A stretch of DNA of 64,000 nucleotides from Paratrimastix pyriformis (lineage: Eukaryota; Preaxostyla; Paratrimastigidae): assembly GCA_027972325.1 (NCBI GenBank), contig JAPMOS010000086.1, forward strand, positions 12,501 through 76,500, read 5' to 3'. Positions 40,218-49,808 of this stretch are shown piece by piece; within the stretch, counting starts at the first letter, position 1, and every line of letters starts with the position of its first letter. Position numbers and translations under genes: made by a program. Under the pieces are notes generated by a model, which saw nothing but the letters and a program-made list of their open reading frames with translations, searched no databases and had not been told where the DNA came from.

Positions 40218-42015
40218 ATCACCATCATCATCCAATCACCATCATCCAATCATCATCATACAATCATCATCATCCAAGCCAATCATCACCACCATCACCG
40301 CATCGTCGTCGTCATCATCATTGCCGCCGCCGCCACCACCACCCAGGCGGTACGGCCACCATGATTAGCGACCCGCCCCACCTGATCATCGGCCTCATAT
40401 TACCACACACACCCCTCCCCCTGCCAGGCGGCACGGCCACCATGATCGGCGACCCACCCAACCTGATCATCAGCCTCATATTACCACACACACCCCTGCC
40501 CCTGCCTCCCCACTGCCAGGCGGCACGGCCACCATGATCGGCGACCCACCCAACCTGATCGTCGGCAACGTGCTCGGCCTGCCCTTCCTCGACTTCATCG
40601 TCAACCTGGGTCCCTGCGTGGTCCTCGTCTGCGTGGCCAGCGTCTTCTACCTGCGGCTGGTATTCCGGAAGGACATTGTGTGGAACCCACCCCGGGAGAC
40701 AGCCACCAGCCTGGAGATGTTGGCCATGGGGGGCTCGCCCATGCCCTTCTCCGAGATGCCGACCCCGGCCCGCCTGGCGGCGCCCCTGCTCCGGTCCCTG
40801 GGGGGTTCAACCCCCGTGTCACCCTCGCTCACCCCGCCTGCACCCCCAGGGGCTTCCCTCGGGGTAAGCACCACCCCCACCCCGGACCCCTCCCGCCCGG
40901 CCACCCCCGTCTCCACGGCATCCAGCGGGGGCCCCTTCCTGCCAACCCTTCCGCCTCCCACACGGCCTGTCGACGGACTGCCCTTGGCGTGTGAGGCCGT
41001 GGCTGCCCCACCAGCACTCAGCCCCGAGTCAACGTCTCCACCCGCCACCGCCACCGCCACCTCCACCACCACCACCACCGCCACCGACACCGCCACCGCC
41101 ACCGCCACCGACACCACCACAATCCCCACCACCACCGACGCGACACAACCTGCAGCGCAACTCGGCCTGCGGTTGACCACCGCCGGGGCGTCCGTGCTGA
41201 AAGATGCCATCCTGGAAGCCCATCACGCCCAGCACGAGGCCAAGACCGTGGTGCCCCACAAGGGTCACGGCATCACCAACCTGCGAGTGCTTGTCGAGGC
41301 GGGCTGTGTTCTTGGGTTGGCAATTGTGTTCTTCTTTCTGGAGCCGTATACCAAGCTGTCCACCACCTGGATTGCCATGATTGCGGCCGGGCTGCTGCTG
41401 ATGCTGACATCGCGCAAGGAGCATGATTTTGAACATGCCATCATGAAGGTCCGGCTGTGGGTGATGCTGGTCATCATCATTCATCATCATTCATCATCAT
41501 CATTCATCGTCATCATCATCCAATCATCATCATCATCCGGTCATCATCCAATCATCATCCAATCGTCATCAACCAGTCATCATCAATCAGTCATCATCAA
41601 CCAGTCATCATCAACCAGTCATCATCAACCAGTCATCATCATCCAATCATCATCATCATCCAATCATCAGCATCATCCAATCATCATCATCATCATCACC
41701 ATTGACCCCGTCCCCATCCCCCCACCCCTGTTTCACATCCATCCCCCCAGGTTGAATGGCCAACCATTGTCTTCTTCTGCGGCCTGTTCATCCTGGTGGA
41801 GGAAGTCGCTGAGATGGGACTGTTGCGGGTCATTGCACAGGCCCTGGTCTGGGTCATTAAGCAGGTTCCAGACACGGGCCGCCTTGCCGTGGCCGTGGTG
41901 GTCATCCTCTGGGTGTCCGGCATTCTCAGTGCCTTTGTGGGTCTGTTAGTGTGCCTCTGTGTGTTGATATTGATGATGTTGATGATGTTGATGTTGATGT
42001 TGATGTTGTTGATGT

Positions 42016-42077
<62 letters not shown>

Positions 42078-42127
42078 GGGTGATGATGATGATGAATGAC
42101 GATGATCTCATCCTTTCTCGTCCGACG

Positions 42128-42158
<31 letters not shown>

Positions 42159-42462
42159 AGATAACATCCCCTACACGGCAGCCATGCTCCCCGTCATCAT
42201 CGAGATCGCCCACGACGAAACCCTCCACCTGCCCCTCCGGCCCCTGGTCTGGAGTCTCTCACTGGGCGCCTGTCTGGGCGGCATTGGCACCCTGATCGGC
42301 GCCTCGGCCAACATTGTCGTGGCCTCGATGGCCCAGCGGGTCGGCCACAAGATCACCTTTGTGCACTTCTTCAAGATTGGCTTTCCGCTGATGCTGCTCG
42401 ACCTGGGCATCTGCACGCTGTATGTGCTGGCCGTGTACTGCTGGTGGGGCCTGGGGGTCTAA
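38696..42462 (+). CDS. OCA2/P-protein-like ion transporter
   Basis: Seven exons: 38696-39304, 39414-39503, 39592-39616 (25 nt), 39756-39974, 40520-41448, 41751-41940 and 42161-42462; about 787 residues. A signal-anchor-like MMWRPSFLFLALIFSGAL precedes a lumenal domain of about 150 residues. The membrane part follows human OCA2 closely: RPDLEKFVSWIDEGTIGLLL, VFSTTG, LLSAFLDNVTTVLLIGPVTL, GGTATMIGDPPNLI, VEWPTIVFFCGLFILVEEVA, VSGILSAFVDNIPYTAAMLP and GACLGGIGTLIGASANIVVA. The two DN(V/I) re-entrant motifs and the GDPPN and GASAN motifs mark the ion-transporter superfamily. OCA2 affects melanosome pH; here the role is probably anion or proton-linked transport in an internal membrane. A Thr/Pro/Ala-rich loop lies between the halves. 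Five introns hold CAT/ATG arrays or poly-C. Confidence 0.88.
39985..40310. repeat. CAT array in OCA2-like intron 4
   Basis: (CAT)n with CAATCATC interruptions starts about 15 bp after the GTCTGT donor. Confidence 0.95.
40343..40560 (+). repeat. Triplicated splice acceptor with exon 5 start
   Basis: Three tandem copies, about 80-90 bp apart, of the CCAG acceptor followed by GCGGCACGGCCACCATGATC, which encodes GGTATMIGDPPNLI. The third copy (from 40520) continues into the exon. The first two run after about 45 exon bases into CAGCCTCATATTACCACACA and then the next acceptor. The first is slightly decayed (ATMISDPPHLI). Confidence 0.9.
41463..42158. repeat. CAT/ATG arrays and 30-nt poly-C in OCA2-like introns 5 and 6
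   Basis: 41463-41700: CATCAT with AACCAGTCATCATC units. 41967-42085: (GATGTT)n then (GAT)n. 42129-42158: poly-C directly before the AG of the acceptor at 42160, so it serves as the polypyrimidine tract. A similar C run (39561-39580) precedes the acceptor of the 25-nt exon. Confidence 0.9.
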
Positions 42463-42815
42463 CCACCCACCTGGTGGTTCGAACAACTTTGGGGGTTCGA
42501 GCCACTTGATGGACAACCACCTGGGGTTCTAACCACTGGAGGTTCCTATGACCTGATGGCACTTTCCACCTGGGGGTACTTATGACCTGGGGTTCTATCC
42601 ACCTGGGATTCTAACCACCTGGGGGCTCTCCCTGGGGTTCTAACCACCCAGGTCTACCTACTTTGCGTCTAACCACCTGGGGTTCTTATGCCTGATGGCA
42701 CTATCCACCTGGGGTTCTTATGACTTGGGGTTCTAACCACCTGGGGGTTCTACCCGTCTAACCACCTGGGGTTCTATCCACCTGGGGGTTCTACCTACCT
42801 GGGGGTTGCCTGTTA
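42463..42815. repeat. TCTAACCACCTGGGGGT tandem repeat
   Basis: About 350 bp of degenerate units built from ACCACCTGGGGGTTCTA and TATGACCTGGGG directly after the OCA2-like stop codon. It must form the transcript 3' end or its flank. Confidence 0.9.
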
Positions 42816-43680
42816 ACAATCTGACTTCCCACTCACCCGTGTCTCCATCTCCTCTCCCCCTCCTCTCCCCCCTCTTCCAAGCGGTATTCTCTCTCCGTGT
42901 TGTTTTAATCCGCCCGGCGCCCCCTTTTTGATAATCTGACCCATGACAATGGCCGGGTCATGATAATCACCTCTCCTTCCCTCCCTCCATTCCCTCCTAA
43001 TCATTTTGGCCTCTCTCCTCCCCCGCCGCGAATCACATCTCCGGGAACGGAACATCGGTTTTGGGTCTGGCCAAGGATCGGATCTCGTGGGCTGCTGGGT
43101 GGGGCCGGGTGGATGGGAGATCTGGGCCCATTTTTTAAAACGTGGCAGAAGGGACACCGACAAAGTGAATTTCAATGGGCGCCAGCGCGGTCATAACACC
43201 ACGTTTCTGGGTTCGGGGCAGAGGATCGTTCCGTGTCTGTCCTTCTGCCTGCAGTTGTGTGCTGTATGCTCAAGGTCCTTGTCTCCCTGTCCTTGTCTGT
43301 GCTGTCTGTCTGTGTCTGTGCTGTCTGTCCTTGTCTGTCCTTGTCTGTCCTTGTCTGTCCTTGTCTGTCCTTGTCTGTCCTTGTCTGTCCTTGTCTGTCT
43401 GCGCTGTCTGTGCTGTCTGTGGCTCTGAAAACAATGTAATTGATGATTGGACACATTGTCGGTCCTAAAATCCAGATTCAAGTCTCGGCACTGTATTTCG
43501 GCGGGTCTGTAAAACCACCAATGATGGTCGGAATGACAAGGACACAAATACCGGGAGGGGAGGACGACATGGAGGAGGCGGGCTGCTTAATGTGGGGCGA
43601 GCCTCTGTTCGGCCATGGGCGAGGGCAGCCAAGTGCCACCCCCCGGGAACACGCGGCTGGGACAGGGGGCTGTATGTGGG
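42816..43680. other. Intergenic, with a CTTGTCTGTC repeat
   Basis: No supported gene. 43318-43410 is a perfect (CTTGTCTGTC)n block with flanking GCTGTCTGT units. Confidence 0.6.
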
Positions 43681-43687
43681 GCAATAT

Positions 43688-43689
43688 TC

Positions 43690-43749
<60 letters not shown>

Positions 43750-43890
43750 CATCATCATCCAGTCATCATCATCATCATCATCATCATCCAATCATCATCC
43801 AATCATCATCCAATCATCATCCAATCATCATCATCATCATCATCATCATCCAGTCAGCATCATCATCATCCACTATCATCATCATCATCC

Positions 43891-43934
<44 letters not shown>

Positions 43935-43935
43935 A
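43688..43935. repeat. CAA then CAT arrays
   Basis: (CAA)n at 43690-43747 changes into (CAT)n with CAATCAT interruptions. It lies just past the stop codon of the minus-strand gene at 43940. Confidence 0.95.
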
Positions 43936-43939
43936 GCCG

Positions 43940-44654
43940 TCACTGGGGAGGAGGCGCTGGTGACGTCAGTGGAGGAAATCTCCCGGGGCGGAACGAAGTA
44001 GTGGTAGTAACGCATGGGGTAGTAACGCATGGGGTCGTAACACATGGGGTAGTAAGCATGGGGTAGTAGACCGTGGGGTAGTAACCCATGGGGTCGGGAG
44101 CCATGGGGTAGTAACGCATGGGGTCTGGCCCCATGGGGTATGGCCCCATCATCGAGTATGGCTTCATGGGGTATGGCCCCATCGGATCGTATGGCCCCAT
44201 CATCGGGTCTGGCCCCATGGGGTATGGCCCCATTATCGAGTATGGCCCCATCATCGAGTATGGCCCCATCATCGAGTATGGCCCCATCATCGGGTATGGC
44301 CCCATCGGATCGTATGGCCCCATCGGAGAGGGGATGGGTACGGGCGGGAAGGACGCGACAATCACCGGGGTGTGCCCCACGGCCGGGAGGCGCATTTCCT
44401 GTGAGCAGCCGGGAGGCACGGGCGCGACTGTGCCTTGCGCAACGACGCCAGGAAGAGAGCCTTCTTGGGCACTGCCCATTTGCGGGATCGGGGATGGGGC
44501 AGCGATGCGGGCCGGGACTGGAGATGAAGAGACGGTCGGGGCTGGGGAGGTGGAGGTGGATGGGGACAGTGAAGGCGGCGTGTGTTGGGCGAGGGCCTGG
44601 CGGGACTGTTCGGTCTGGGACTGCAAAGAGAGCGGGGAAAAGGATGATGATGAT

Positions 44655-44726
<72 letters not shown>

Positions 44727-45334
44727 GTGATGATGGTGATGATGATCGGATGATGATGATGATGGTGATGATGGTGATGATGATCGGATGATGATTGGAT
44801 GATGATGATGATGATTGGATGATGAAGACGATGTCGGTTCCCCCCATCGACATCCCCCATCGACATCATCATCATCATCGCCATCATCGCCATCACAGGG
44901 GTGATGTTGATGGGGGTGGGGTGGGGTGGGGTGGGGGGGGGGGGGGGGGGGATATTGACGAGAGGGTGTATGAAACCGGACCGCCATCGACTGGGACCGC
45001 AGGCCCAGGATTTCCAGCGGGCAGATGACCACGAAGAGCCGCTTGAGGCGGTGCAGTTCACACAGGAATCTGAGTGGGTGGGGGTTGGCGGGCCCCACAT
45101 CCTGCTGGAATTTGTCCAGCGCCTGGTCGACGAGGTCCCAGGGGGCAGTGGCCTGGCGTGCGCGGGGGGGGGGGAAGAGGATGAGGAGGGCTGGAATTTG
45201 TCCAGCGCCTGGTCGACGAGGAGGTCCCAGGGTGCAGCGACCTGGCGTGCGCGGGGGAAGCAAAAACGTCATGTTGGGCGGGCATTGGCATCAACATCAA
45301 CATCATCCAATCAACATCAACATCAACATCATCC

Positions 45335-45367
<33 letters not shown>

Positions 45368-45402
45368 ATCATCATCATCATCCACTATCATCATCATCCA
45401 CT

Positions 45403-45434
<32 letters not shown>

Positions 45435-46390
45435 ATCGGAGGGCAGGGGGCGATAGGAGGGTGTTGCAAAATCATGTTGGGCGGGCATTGGGAAGGGAAG
45501 AAGAGGACGGGGAGGAGGGCAGGGAGGACGAGAGGAGGGGTGTTGCAATGCAAACCTGGTCGTCGGGGGGTATCGCGCGTGTGCGTGGGGAGTGGAAGGG
45601 AAGGCAGGGAGGACGAGAGGAGGGGTCTTGCAATGCAAACCTGGTCGTCGGGGGGCAGCATGATCCCCGCGAAGGCGATCGGGGCCAGCAAGGCCTCAGT
45701 CGACATCCCCGCTGGGTCGGGGTGCCGCTCATGGACGATCCCCGCCACGTCCCGCTCGAGCTGGCGCAGCGTTGTGGGAAAATCACTCGCCCCCGGTGCG
45801 ACCTCACATACGATATATGCTGCGCCGTTTCGCTCGTCGTGGTGGATGGAATCCTGGTGGATGGAACCCTGGTGGATGGAACCCTGGTGGATGGAACCCT
45901 GGTTGATGGAACCCTGGTTGATGGAACCCTGGTGGATGGAACCCTGGTGGACGTTGATGGAACCCTGGTTGATGGAACCCTGGTTGATGGAATCCTGGTT
46001 GATGGAACCCTGGTTGATGGAATCGTGGTCTCCCGTCGGCTCGGGCATCGAGGAGGCGAGGAAGTGGTACTGGAGGATCCCAGTGTTCTCAAAGCCCAGA
46101 AAACGGGGCCCTGTGGGTGGACGAGACATATAAAGTCTGGGAGCAGCTACCGGGGACGATGAGCAAAACGGAGGGCAACCCAAACAGACAAGTTGAACTC
46201 GGCGTTCATCATTGGCGTCAAAATAGGTGGGCGAGAGCAGGGCGCAACAACTTTCGAGATCGTGGGAATGCCAAGAGAACTCGTAGAGTGGGTCCACAGG
46301 AAGGCAGGACCCAAACACGCGGACGAAGTCGTTCCGCATGATCGCAAGAACAGCAGTCACGTAAAGGTATGCTTCATCACGGGTCGTGGA
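43940..46390 (-). CDS. Unknown protein with coding tandem repeats
   Basis: Several minus-strand exons. The first seen (from about 46390, after CACCCCTTAG) reads DEAYLYVTAVLAIMRNDFVR then VFGSCLPVDPLYEFSW and runs open to about 45656 through a 5-residue repeat (QGSIN/QGSIH) and LRQLERDVAGIVHERHPDPA, ending MLPPDDQ at a GTTTGC donor. A second (about 45155-44970) has WDLVDQALDKFQQDVGPANP, then HPLRFLCELHRLKRLF. The last (about 44625-43940) starts SQTEQSRQALAQHTPPSLSP and ends with a Met/Gly/Pro/Tyr repeat (MGPYSM) and SPAPPPQ. I do not recognise a family. Two junctions are duplicated (45532/45619 and 45109/45190). Confidence 0.5.
44010..44335 (-). repeat. ATGGGGTATGGCCCCATC coding repeat
   Basis: 15-21 bp units, encoding MGPYP/MGPYSM on the minus strand, then units of GGGTAGTAACGCAT near 44010-44110 (encoding TTPCV or YYPM). 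All keep the reading frame. Confidence 0.85.
44645..45432. repeat. ATG, poly-G and CAT arrays in introns
   Basis: 44645-44830 (ATG)n with GATCGG/GATTGG breaks; 44932-44951 poly-G; 45290-45432 (CATCAA)n then (CAT)n. Confidence 0.9.
45105..45660 (-). repeat. Duplicated acceptor (45109/45190) and duplicated donor (45532/45619)
   Basis: CTGGAATTTGTCCAGCGCCT plus GGTCGACGAGG...CCTGGCGTGCGCGGG occurs at about 45109-45167 and 45190-45253; on the minus strand each is an acceptor with the exon start WDLVDQALDKFQ. GGGAGGACGAGAGGAGGGGT...AAACCTGGTCGTCGGGGGG occurs at about 45522-45570 and 45608-45656; each is the exon end PPDDQ with its GTTTGC donor. Confidence 0.8.
45838..46025 (-). repeat. 15-bp coding minisatellite (TGGAACCCTGGTTGA)
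   Basis: About twelve 15-bp units with TGGTTGA/TGGTGGA and AACC/ATCC variants and one 9-bp break. They encode QGSIN or QGSIH on the minus strand, in frame with both flanks. Confidence 0.9.
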
Positions 46391-48042
46391 GGCTAAGGGG
46401 TGGGGAAGGGGGCGCGAGATGGAGATCCTTCAAAAAAACAAAGTGTAGACATTGGGACTGTTCCTCCTCTAACTGGCGAATTTTCATTTCGATCAAGAGT
46501 ATCCGAGATTCTAGAGGGTCATGGGCCGGACGCGCTAAGAAAAAAAAAGGAAAGGGGGAAAGGGAGAACGTTATTCCGTTAACCGACGAATTCGGGTTTC
46601 GAGCGAGAGCATTCGAGATTCCAGATTCTTCTGAAACATAAGGATCGATCGAGTTCAAAAGGAATGGCGGCAAGCAAACCGAAAAATCTTTTTCCGATGA
46701 TAATCGTGTTGGCCCGGGGAATGGGATCACAAACCGGAAGAGAAACTTCGTTCAGGTCGGGGCCCACTGCGTCCACGTTGATGCAGGCACACCAGGCTCC
46801 TGTGTCGGCACATTGCCTCTCCAGTAGGTAAGATTCCAGATGACACCACTGGCATTGTCGTCGAAGAATCCGAAATACAGCAGTTTCCCGTTGCCTGCTG
46901 CCCGTGGGCCGGCTTTTTCCCCGTTGTGCCTGCCTGGCCTCCAGCCATCGAGGGCGTGCTGGACGTCTTCCCGTCCGTCATCACGCCCCGCCCCCGCCCC
47001 CGGCCGGGAAAAAGCTCGGGGAAACGATGCACGAATTGGACCATCCCAATGCTTTCGCCAAGTAACGTCGGGCCGGTCGGTCGGGTGTGGAGTTCGGCCA
47101 TTGCTGGACGGACGGGACTGCCGGATTGCGAAAAAAACCATTCTGCAATTTACGGTGTGGGGTTAAGCACCCGATCAGGGGAGGGTGGTGGGTCCGAAAG
47201 AGTCCTCCCACCATCTCGAAGTCCTCCTCCTTTTCGGTTCGAACCTGGGGTGGAGGGCAGTCGGGGACGGGCCAAATCAGGACCTGCTGGCTCTGGGTGG
47301 CCTGACCCACCTGTCCCGCCTCGAGCCTGTCCTTACATTCATTTGGGAACGCTGGGCACTCAGTCTCGTATGAGTGCAGCCTCGTAGGAGGCGCACTTGA
47401 AAATCACAGTCGAGAAATTTCACGAAAACCCGGTTTTTGCTCCCATTTCCCAACCCCAATCATCTCATCGTTGCACAACAACCCCGCCTCATCACCAGCC
47501 GCTCCCTCTCCTCCATCGTTGGGCCCATGGCGTTGTAGTCCCCCTGGCGTTGGAGTCCCGCTTGGTCAGTGTGCGTTGGCCTTCCTTGCCTACGCGCACG
47601 ATCAATTCCAGCAGCAGGAGCCTTGCCTGCCCGACCCTCGAACTGCTGGCTCGCTCTCCCGTTGTATTCGGAGGTCCCGAAGGACGGATGCCCCCTGCCA
47701 CAGCTCAGCCCTTCACGCGCCACCCCTTGCTTTTCCCGGGGTCAGAAAAAAAACGATCGTTTCACGCCCATATTCGACCGACCGAGGTCAGCACGAGCAA
47801 AAAAAATGCGGTACACCCCGGGGGAAAGCAGACTCGACCTGGGGATGGAGCCGCAATGGCGCACCCCCCAAGATCGCCTCCCAAAGAGCGGAATGGCCTT
47901 GCTTTGGGCGGCTCGAGGGAGCCTGGGCCACGCCACTGCCGCAACGTGATGCGACTCGGGAGTGAGGCGGGTTCGGGGGGCAGGTCTTGTGGGGAGTGGA
48001 AACAGCAAGAGCCGAGGGGGGAGCGACACAGGAACGACTTTT
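46391..48042. other. No confident gene; coiled-coil and LRR-like scraps
   Basis: On the minus strand two similar heptad segments, LESRILLIEMKIRQLEEE (about 46460-46515) and LESRMLSLETRIRRLTE (about 46575-46630), may be upstream exons of the gene at 43940-46390. On the plus strand LLALGGLTHLSRLEP (about 47285-47330) resembles the F-box/LRR family of this window and is probably a fragment. 47460-47720 (minus) holds an open frame ending NAMGPTMEERERLVMRRG, which could be a small gene, but nothing confirms it. Confidence 0.3.
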
Positions 48043-48336
48043 TCATTCCTCATCGTCCTCGTCCTCCTTTTTTGGGGCGTCTGTCGCCGTGGGGGCGGCG
48101 GCGTCCTCGCCAGACGCTGTTGGCCGAGGTGGGATGGGTGCCCCCAGGGTCCGGAGCACGCGCCGGGCCCGTTTGATCTTCAGCTCGTCTGTCGGGGTCA
48201 GCTTGTCATCGGCAGGTGCCGGGGCCGCGGGCGCGGCAGGGGCTGGTGCCGGGGATGTCTCCGCTACTGCTGCTCCCGCTCCTGTGGCGGGCGAGGAATC
48301 TGTTGGGGCCGCCGAGGCAGGCGCCTCGGGCTGAAA

Positions 48337-48381
<45 letters not shown>

Positions 48382-48817
48382 GTCAGCTGAGAGGAGGAGG
48401 ACGGTGGACAGACTTCTTGTGGTTGGGTGATCACTTTCTGGTGAGACGGAAGGTCGTGCTTTGTGGAAAGGAAAGGAAAGAAAATGATAACAGACAGTGG
48501 CATCTTGAATGGCGCGATCACGGGCCGCACCCTGCAGGCCCTTCATGTATTTTCGAAGGATCTTAAAGTAGGCCTTTGGAACGAGCTTATCGTCGTACAA
48601 CTTTTCCAGCAAGTATGCTTGCTTCACTTTGTTAAACTTCCAGCTCGCTCGATCTTTGTACCACGTCCTATTGGAAGAAAAGAGTGCCACAGCCGTCCCG
48701 CCGATTGAAAAGGTCATATTATGGTGAAACGGACCAGAGATACGAGAGAGCCGCATCATCGTTTCGGGAAGTCGGTTTTTTCCCCTTGTTTGGCTTCCTT
48801 TCGCTTTTCTTCACCAT
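48043..48817 (-). CDS. WKF-domain protein (C7orf50-like)
   Basis: Three exons: 48817-48735, 48667-48496 and 48330-48043; introns start GTCCGT and GTCTGT; 180 residues. Exon 1 encodes a basic start (MVKKSERKPNKGKK) and DDAALSYLW. Exon 2 encodes the WKF domain: DRASWKFNKVKQAYLLEKLY, VPKAYFKILRKYMKGLQGAA and RDRAIQDA. This fits the short WKF proteins such as human C7orf50, linked to nucleoli and ribosome biogenesis. Exon 3 is Ala/Pro-rich, then has TPTDELKIKRARRVLRTLGA, and ends acidic (KKEDEDDEE). Intron 2 contains a GTT/CAA array (48339-48380) next to its acceptor. It is divergent from the gene starting near 49079. Confidence 0.85.
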
Positions 48818-49078
48818 TGCACCCAGAGCCCTGTCGGAACCCACCACCGCCGGAAACAGGGCACATCGAGGTTTCCATTCGGGACGCACACAAACCCTTC
48901 GCTTCGGCGACAAAAAACAAGGAGAAGGCAAGACCGAGCTTCAATCGGTCAAGAAATCAGATACATCACCGTTCCTTGAGAACTGGGAAGGCAGGAATGA
49001 AAGCCGCGGGGACCGAAACGATGCTATTTGTATAAGGTGCTGCGGGAATATCGAGCGAGAACGCACATTGAAAAGTGA

Positions 49079-49808
49079 ATGCGATCATTTTCGGTCTTCA
49101 GCTGGGATTCAGGTCGGTTCCTCGTTGGAATTTTCAATACTCATCAAGTGGCTGGAGATTCGCGCAAGAAGGCAGCGAAGAGAGCGAGATTCTCGCCGCA
49201 GAAGAGGGAAACCAGCGAGTGGTCGTTTGAATCTCGCTCGAATAACCCGCTCGACCCGGGTTACCGTGACCTTTGGATTGCGATGAAGGAACTGCGTTCC
49301 CTATTCGCTCAGATCACAGGGGCGCAGCTGCGTTGCGAGGGCCCTCCGGATGCAAGCGGAATCTCTCCGCCGCTTGCTTTCCGGGCTCTCCTCCAACAGG
49401 TTTGCCCCGAAAATACATCTTCAAAGACAGCCATCGGATTCATCCTTCTCCTGCGTTTCCCCTTGCTTGTTGTTCTGCGTTGGTCGGGTTTAGGCTGCGA
49501 TCTCTTTGATCAGAGTGTTTCGCCATGTTCGAGTGTTCCTGGGTGCTGATCCTTCCCGCTCTATCTCTCCGGAGTGGGTGTCCCAGCTTGGTCTGCAAGC
49601 TTGGCGTCTTCCCGAGCGCGCCATTCACCTTTGTTTCGGGTTTCTCTTCCATGATGCTGACTTGTTTTGCCCTCCAGGTTTTACGGTATCCCCGGTTGCT
49701 ATTCCCGATTTGATTACTGGGCTGCATCAAAGCCTCAAGAGGTTCGCCCTTCGTTGGGTTGCCTTCCACCATCCACACTTCATCCTTATAGCTTTGAGGA
49801 ACCCATGA
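49079..49808 (+). CDS. Unknown small helical protein
   Basis: Two or three plus-strand exons. The frame at about 49150-49398 reads DSRKKAAKRARFSPQKRE (basic, nuclear-signal-like), DPGYRDLWIAMKELRSLFAQ and ALLQQ. A GTTTGC...TTTAG intron (about 49400-49493) joins it in phase to AAISLIRVFRHVRVFLGADP, then PEWVSQLGLQAWRLPERA, with a stop at 49808. I recognise no family. The start is uncertain: an ATG at 49080 and an intron ending near 49149 is one possibility. The stop overlaps an ATG at 49805, the earliest candidate start of the polyketide synthase, so the two models compete at this point. Confidence 0.4.
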
